This document shows positions 61,185 through 64,000 of a stretch of DNA of 64,000 bases, one piece after another (position 1 is the first letter of the stretch; each line of letters opens with the position of its first letter). Both the position numbers and the translations under genes were made by a program. The notes beneath the pieces are model-generated. The model was not told the origin of the DNA and made no database searches. It saw only the letters and a list, made by a program, of their open reading frames with translations. Source of the stretch: Aulostomus chinensis (taxonomy: Eukaryota > Chordata > Actinopteri > Syngnathiformes > Aulostomidae); assembly GCA_037954235.1 (NCBI GenBank), contig JBBMOA010000006.1, positions 26,567,041 through 26,631,040 of the forward strand, written 5' to 3'.

Positions 61185-61551
61185 TCCATTTTCTCCCACT
61201 CATCCTGTTAAGGGTTGCGGGGGCGCTGGAGCCTATCCCAGCAGCCTTCGGGTGAGAAGCGGGGTTCACCCTGGACAGGTCACCCGTCCATCGCAGGGCC
61301 AACACATAGAGACAGACAACCATTCACACTCACAGCCACACCTACAGTCAATTAAGAGTATCAATCAGCCTCGTCCCCTCTTGATGTCTTTGCACTGTGG
61401 GAGGAAGCCGGAGTACCAGAGAGAACCCACACAGGAACAGGGAGAACATGGAGACTCCACACAGAAAGATCCCGTGCTCCAGCCGGGCTCGAACCCAGAC
61501 CCTTCTTGCTGTGAGGCAACAGTGCCGACCACTGCACCACCGTGCCGCCCA
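61185..61551 (-). mobile_element. tRNA-derived SINE, family 1, full length
   Basis: Inverted copy joined directly to the preceding one. The head on the right reads GGGCGGCACGGTGGTGCAG on the minus strand, with an A box and the B-box sequence GGGCTCGAACCC (rc of GGGTTCGAGCCC). The tail on the left is GTCCATTTTCTCCCACTC. Together the two copies make an imperfect palindrome of about 685 bases. Confidence 0.88.
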
Positions 61552-61554
61552 GCA

Positions 61555-62095
61555 CACAAACAACTTTAACCATTTGTTTCCCTCACTCATGATTTTCAGT
61601 ATTTTCTGTCACTTACACAGTGTGTTTGAACCTTAAGATTCCCAACTCAAGACAGCAAGGTGTGAACGCTGGTGATGTGACGTCTTCGCCAAGTATGAAC
61701 TTGACTTGAAGTGTTCAGGCAGTTCTTTCCAACATGGACATTGTCACTCCGTGGCTACTCGATGTTTAAACAAGCAACTGTTTGCTAACACATTTGCCAC
61801 AACAAATTGATAAGGTGATAAAATGTCATCGCTGTGTTTGCTGCTTGTGTTGCCGCTCCATCTGGGAAGCAAAGTCAAATAATGCAGCTGTAGTTGTGAG
61901 TAGAGCTGAGGCAGATAAACCCATTTGGTTCAGGTCAGAACACATCGTTTCCTCTGGCACCACCATCAAGCAAAAACTTTATATTTCTTCCCCAGGTGGT
62001 GGATTGCATCTGAGAATAACAAGAGGAATTTCCACCTATTTAGTTTTCTGGTGAATGATCAGCCTCACAGGGCCACAAGTGAGACTTTTAGCTTT
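61555..62095. other. Noncoding sequence, no gene seen
   Basis: A 90-codon frame at 61782-62054 has no recognised family. Confidence 0.5.
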
Positions 62096-62099
62096 TTAA

Positions 62100-62720
62100 T
62101 GTGATGGAAAGTGGCACAACAGAGCACTTTATTATCCAGCGTCTAAATTCTGTGTGCATCCTCTATTAATTATAGGATTATAATGGCTGTTCCAGTCTGT
62201 CCTAGCAAAGATCGTGGCCTGCTTAAAAGAATTTAACAAGACAGAGGCTCTAATCTAAATGAATACAACTGAACAATACAACCAGTGGTTTGTTGCATCT
62301 ATAAATAACAAGACTGTGCTCCGTTAGACAGCAATTAAATCTCTGTGTAATCTTTTAGGCAACTATGCGCCTGCTCCTTTTGATTTGGGAGGTACAGAAA
62401 ATATCCTCCTTTCCTTTGAGAAACTTTACCCACAGACAGGGCTGACATTTGTATTCTGATGCAGCCTCCTTCAAGCAGTGTTCGATGCAAACCACTTAAT
62501 CTGTCATGAATTGCTCTGTGACAAGTGAAGTAATTGAACCTCTAGCCCACGGACCAGATCTGCCAGCCTTGTGGCCATTGTCTGTCAGTGTGGGAGAGAC
62601 ACATCTACAGGACCTTGGTGCAAATAAGGGCGCGGTGCTCATTTTATGGGCCAATGAGATGATTAGTGTGTACCCAGGCCACAGGGGCCTTTGACATGTT
62701 TATCTAATGGCTGAGAACTG
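62100..62720. promoter_or_regulatory. Candidate conserved regulatory block
   Basis: Repeat-free and of balanced composition, with TATTAATTATAGGATTATAA, GTGAAGTAATTGAACC, TTATGGGCCAATGAGATGAT and CAGGCCACAGGGGCC. The 62490-62720 part is the most even and most gene-desert-enhancer-like. No coding frame is convincing. Conservation untested. Confidence 0.35.
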
Positions 62721-63040
62721 GACTTCAGATAAACAAAAGAACCTGGCGAGTGCAAACGGTGATGAAAATGACAACATGATGACAGAGGACTTTATGACGC
62801 TTTAGAATGCAATTTTGTCAGTTCTATAAACCATATAATAGATAATCTGGGCCCAGTTTAGCTGCAAACGTGGTCCATTTGCATGTTAATCTCAAACATC
62901 ACGCAACAGGAAATGAAAAGGATGCTGTATCAGATAAAGATGAATATAAGATCATTAAACAGATCGGCTCATTTGCCATTTTTAGTGTTGTGCAACGTAT
63001 CTGTGTTTGTCCCAGACCAATATGCTGCCATTAAAAAAAA

Positions 63041-63293
63041 TCCATCCATCCATTTTCTATACCGCTTATCCATTAAGGATCGCGATGGGGGTACTGGAGT
63101 CTATCCCAGCTAACATTGGGCGAGAGGCGTGGTTCACCCTGGATGGGTCGCCAGCCCATCGCAGGGCTATCAGGAGCAATGAGGGGTTCAGTAACTTGCT
63201 CAAGGACACTTGGACATGGTCACCTGGGGAAGTGAGGAAAATCAACCCTTCAGTTGCTAGACAGCCACTCTACCCCTGAGCCCCGCCGGCCCC
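63041..63293 (-). mobile_element. Mosaic tRNA-derived SINE, family 2
   Basis: The left end is the family 1 tail (TCCATCCATCCATTTTCTAT, then CTGGAGTCTATCCCAGC, then CGAGAGGCGTGGTTCACC). The middle, read on minus, is GTGTCCTTGAGCAAGTTACTG and ATTGCTCCTGATAG, which is the module of the family 3 SINE at 21774. The right end is the family 2 tRNA-like head seen at 32963 (GGGGCTCAGGGGTAGAGTGG, then CTGTCTAGCAA). The B box is decayed. One element thus joins three modules. Confidence 0.85.
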
Positions 63294-63299
63294 ATGAAA

Positions 63300-64000
63300 A
63301 ATTGCATAAGAAATATAAGCAACCTAATATGTATTTGCTCTCTTCTCTGTAAAAGTAAGATGTATGAAAACAATAAGTTACCATTTATAAATTAGATGCA
63401 GTATCTTTGCTCGGCCATTGACTTTATTTTGATGCATCGTGCAGAATCAGATCATATCTGGACAGAAAGAAACACTGAAGAAAGCAAAGCACTCAAAATA
63501 CAATAGAAAGAGAGGGAGATCAAATTGCCTTAAAGACTGCAGTAGACGGTCGGAGCCTCATCCCTGCCAGATGTTGGGCTGTGCTCACTATCAGTGTGCA
63601 TCCATCTCTTAAAGCAAAACGCAGCACTGGTGCTCTTCAATGTGCAAGTTATTAAAGGCTAAAAAAGGCGAGTGAAACTGTTCCACCTGTGTATGTGGAT
63701 ACATGTTGTTACAATAACAGTAGGATTTGGATTCTTTTCTCTATTTTTTTTTGGGGGGGGGGGTGTATTCATCAGATCATTGCATTTTTTTTGGTGATTT
63801 GAGCGTTTTACCTCATACAAAGTCAGACGTAATCATTTTTTCCCTTCCACGCGCAGATGTGGTGTGCGTGAGATGCTTCCTTCGAGATGAGACAGAGCTG
63901 TGAGGTTTAGTAGACAGGTGGAGAATTAACCAGAGGCTCGTTAAGATTTGTCATCATGAGTTTAATGGTAAAAAAAACATGAATGGATGTGGTGGGTGAC
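63300..64000. other. Noncoding sequence, no gene seen
   Basis: G11 at 63753-63763 after a T run. An acceptor-like CACGCGCAG precedes ATG near 63857, but the frame closes after four codons. Nothing else is seen up to the window edge. Confidence 0.5.

Noticed and set aside
61252..61590. Overlapping open frames of 64-105 codons on both strands
   Set aside because: They are frames within a SINE; equivalent ones appear in the copies at 2011 and 20270.
63840..63900. Acceptor-like CACGCGCAG followed by ATG
   Set aside because: The ATG frame stops after four codons, and the other frames close within about 15 codons.

Overview
This window looks like nuclear DNA of a ray-finned fish, probably a percomorph teleost. 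The evidence is repeat content: several tRNA-derived SINE copies of a kind common in teleosts (two with a clear GGTTCGA-type B box and a CCATCC/GGATGG tail), a decayed fish-type LINE, a hAT-like non-autonomous element, a foldback element, and many long CA/GT microsatellites. I cannot name the species or chromosome. Family names rest on remembered consensus sequences, not on a search.

I find no confident protein-coding gene, tRNA, rRNA, CRISPR array or operon. Open frames above 100 codons are explained by CA/GT microsatellites, by transposable elements, or by chance. The window reads as intergenic sequence or the interior of a very large intron. Two places look somewhat exon-like and are flagged at low confidence. 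One is 36162-36301 on the minus strand, with a good pyrimidine tract and both splice signals. The other is 40236-40565 on the plus strand, a GC-rich, cysteine/arginine-rich stretch followed by AATAAA.

Layout. 0-3.9 kb: simple repeats, a MITE-like remnant and the first SINE (2.0-2.4 kb). 3.9-6.2 kb: repeat-poor sequence with homeodomain-like motifs, a candidate conserved regulatory block. 6.2-7.0 kb: an unclassified dispersed repeat and a LINE 3-prime tail. 9.9-11.4 kb: a minus-strand LINE reverse transcriptase relic with recognisable but broken motifs. 12.2-20 kb: mostly unique noncoding sequence. 20.3-24 kb: two SINEs of different families and very long CA/GT tracts. 24-33 kb: noncoding, with an inverted pair of CA/GT tracts at 28.3-28.6 kb. 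33-42 kb: a short SINE, a fish repeat tail, the two exon-like stretches, an E-box minisatellite, an octamer-containing block and a hAT-like element. 42-54 kb: noncoding, with a regulatory-looking block at 48.2-48.6 kb. 54.7-56.8 kb: foldback element, diverged tandem duplication and a second inverted microsatellite pair. 60.5-63.3 kb: a second copy of the unclassified repeat, a tail-to-tail SINE pair, a regulatory-looking block and a mosaic SINE.

The best leads are the modular relationship among the SINEs (one copy joins parts seen separately in the other families), the unclassified repeat shared by 6.2 kb and 60.5 kb, the foldback element, and the candidate regulatory blocks. I found no new multi-gene biological system.
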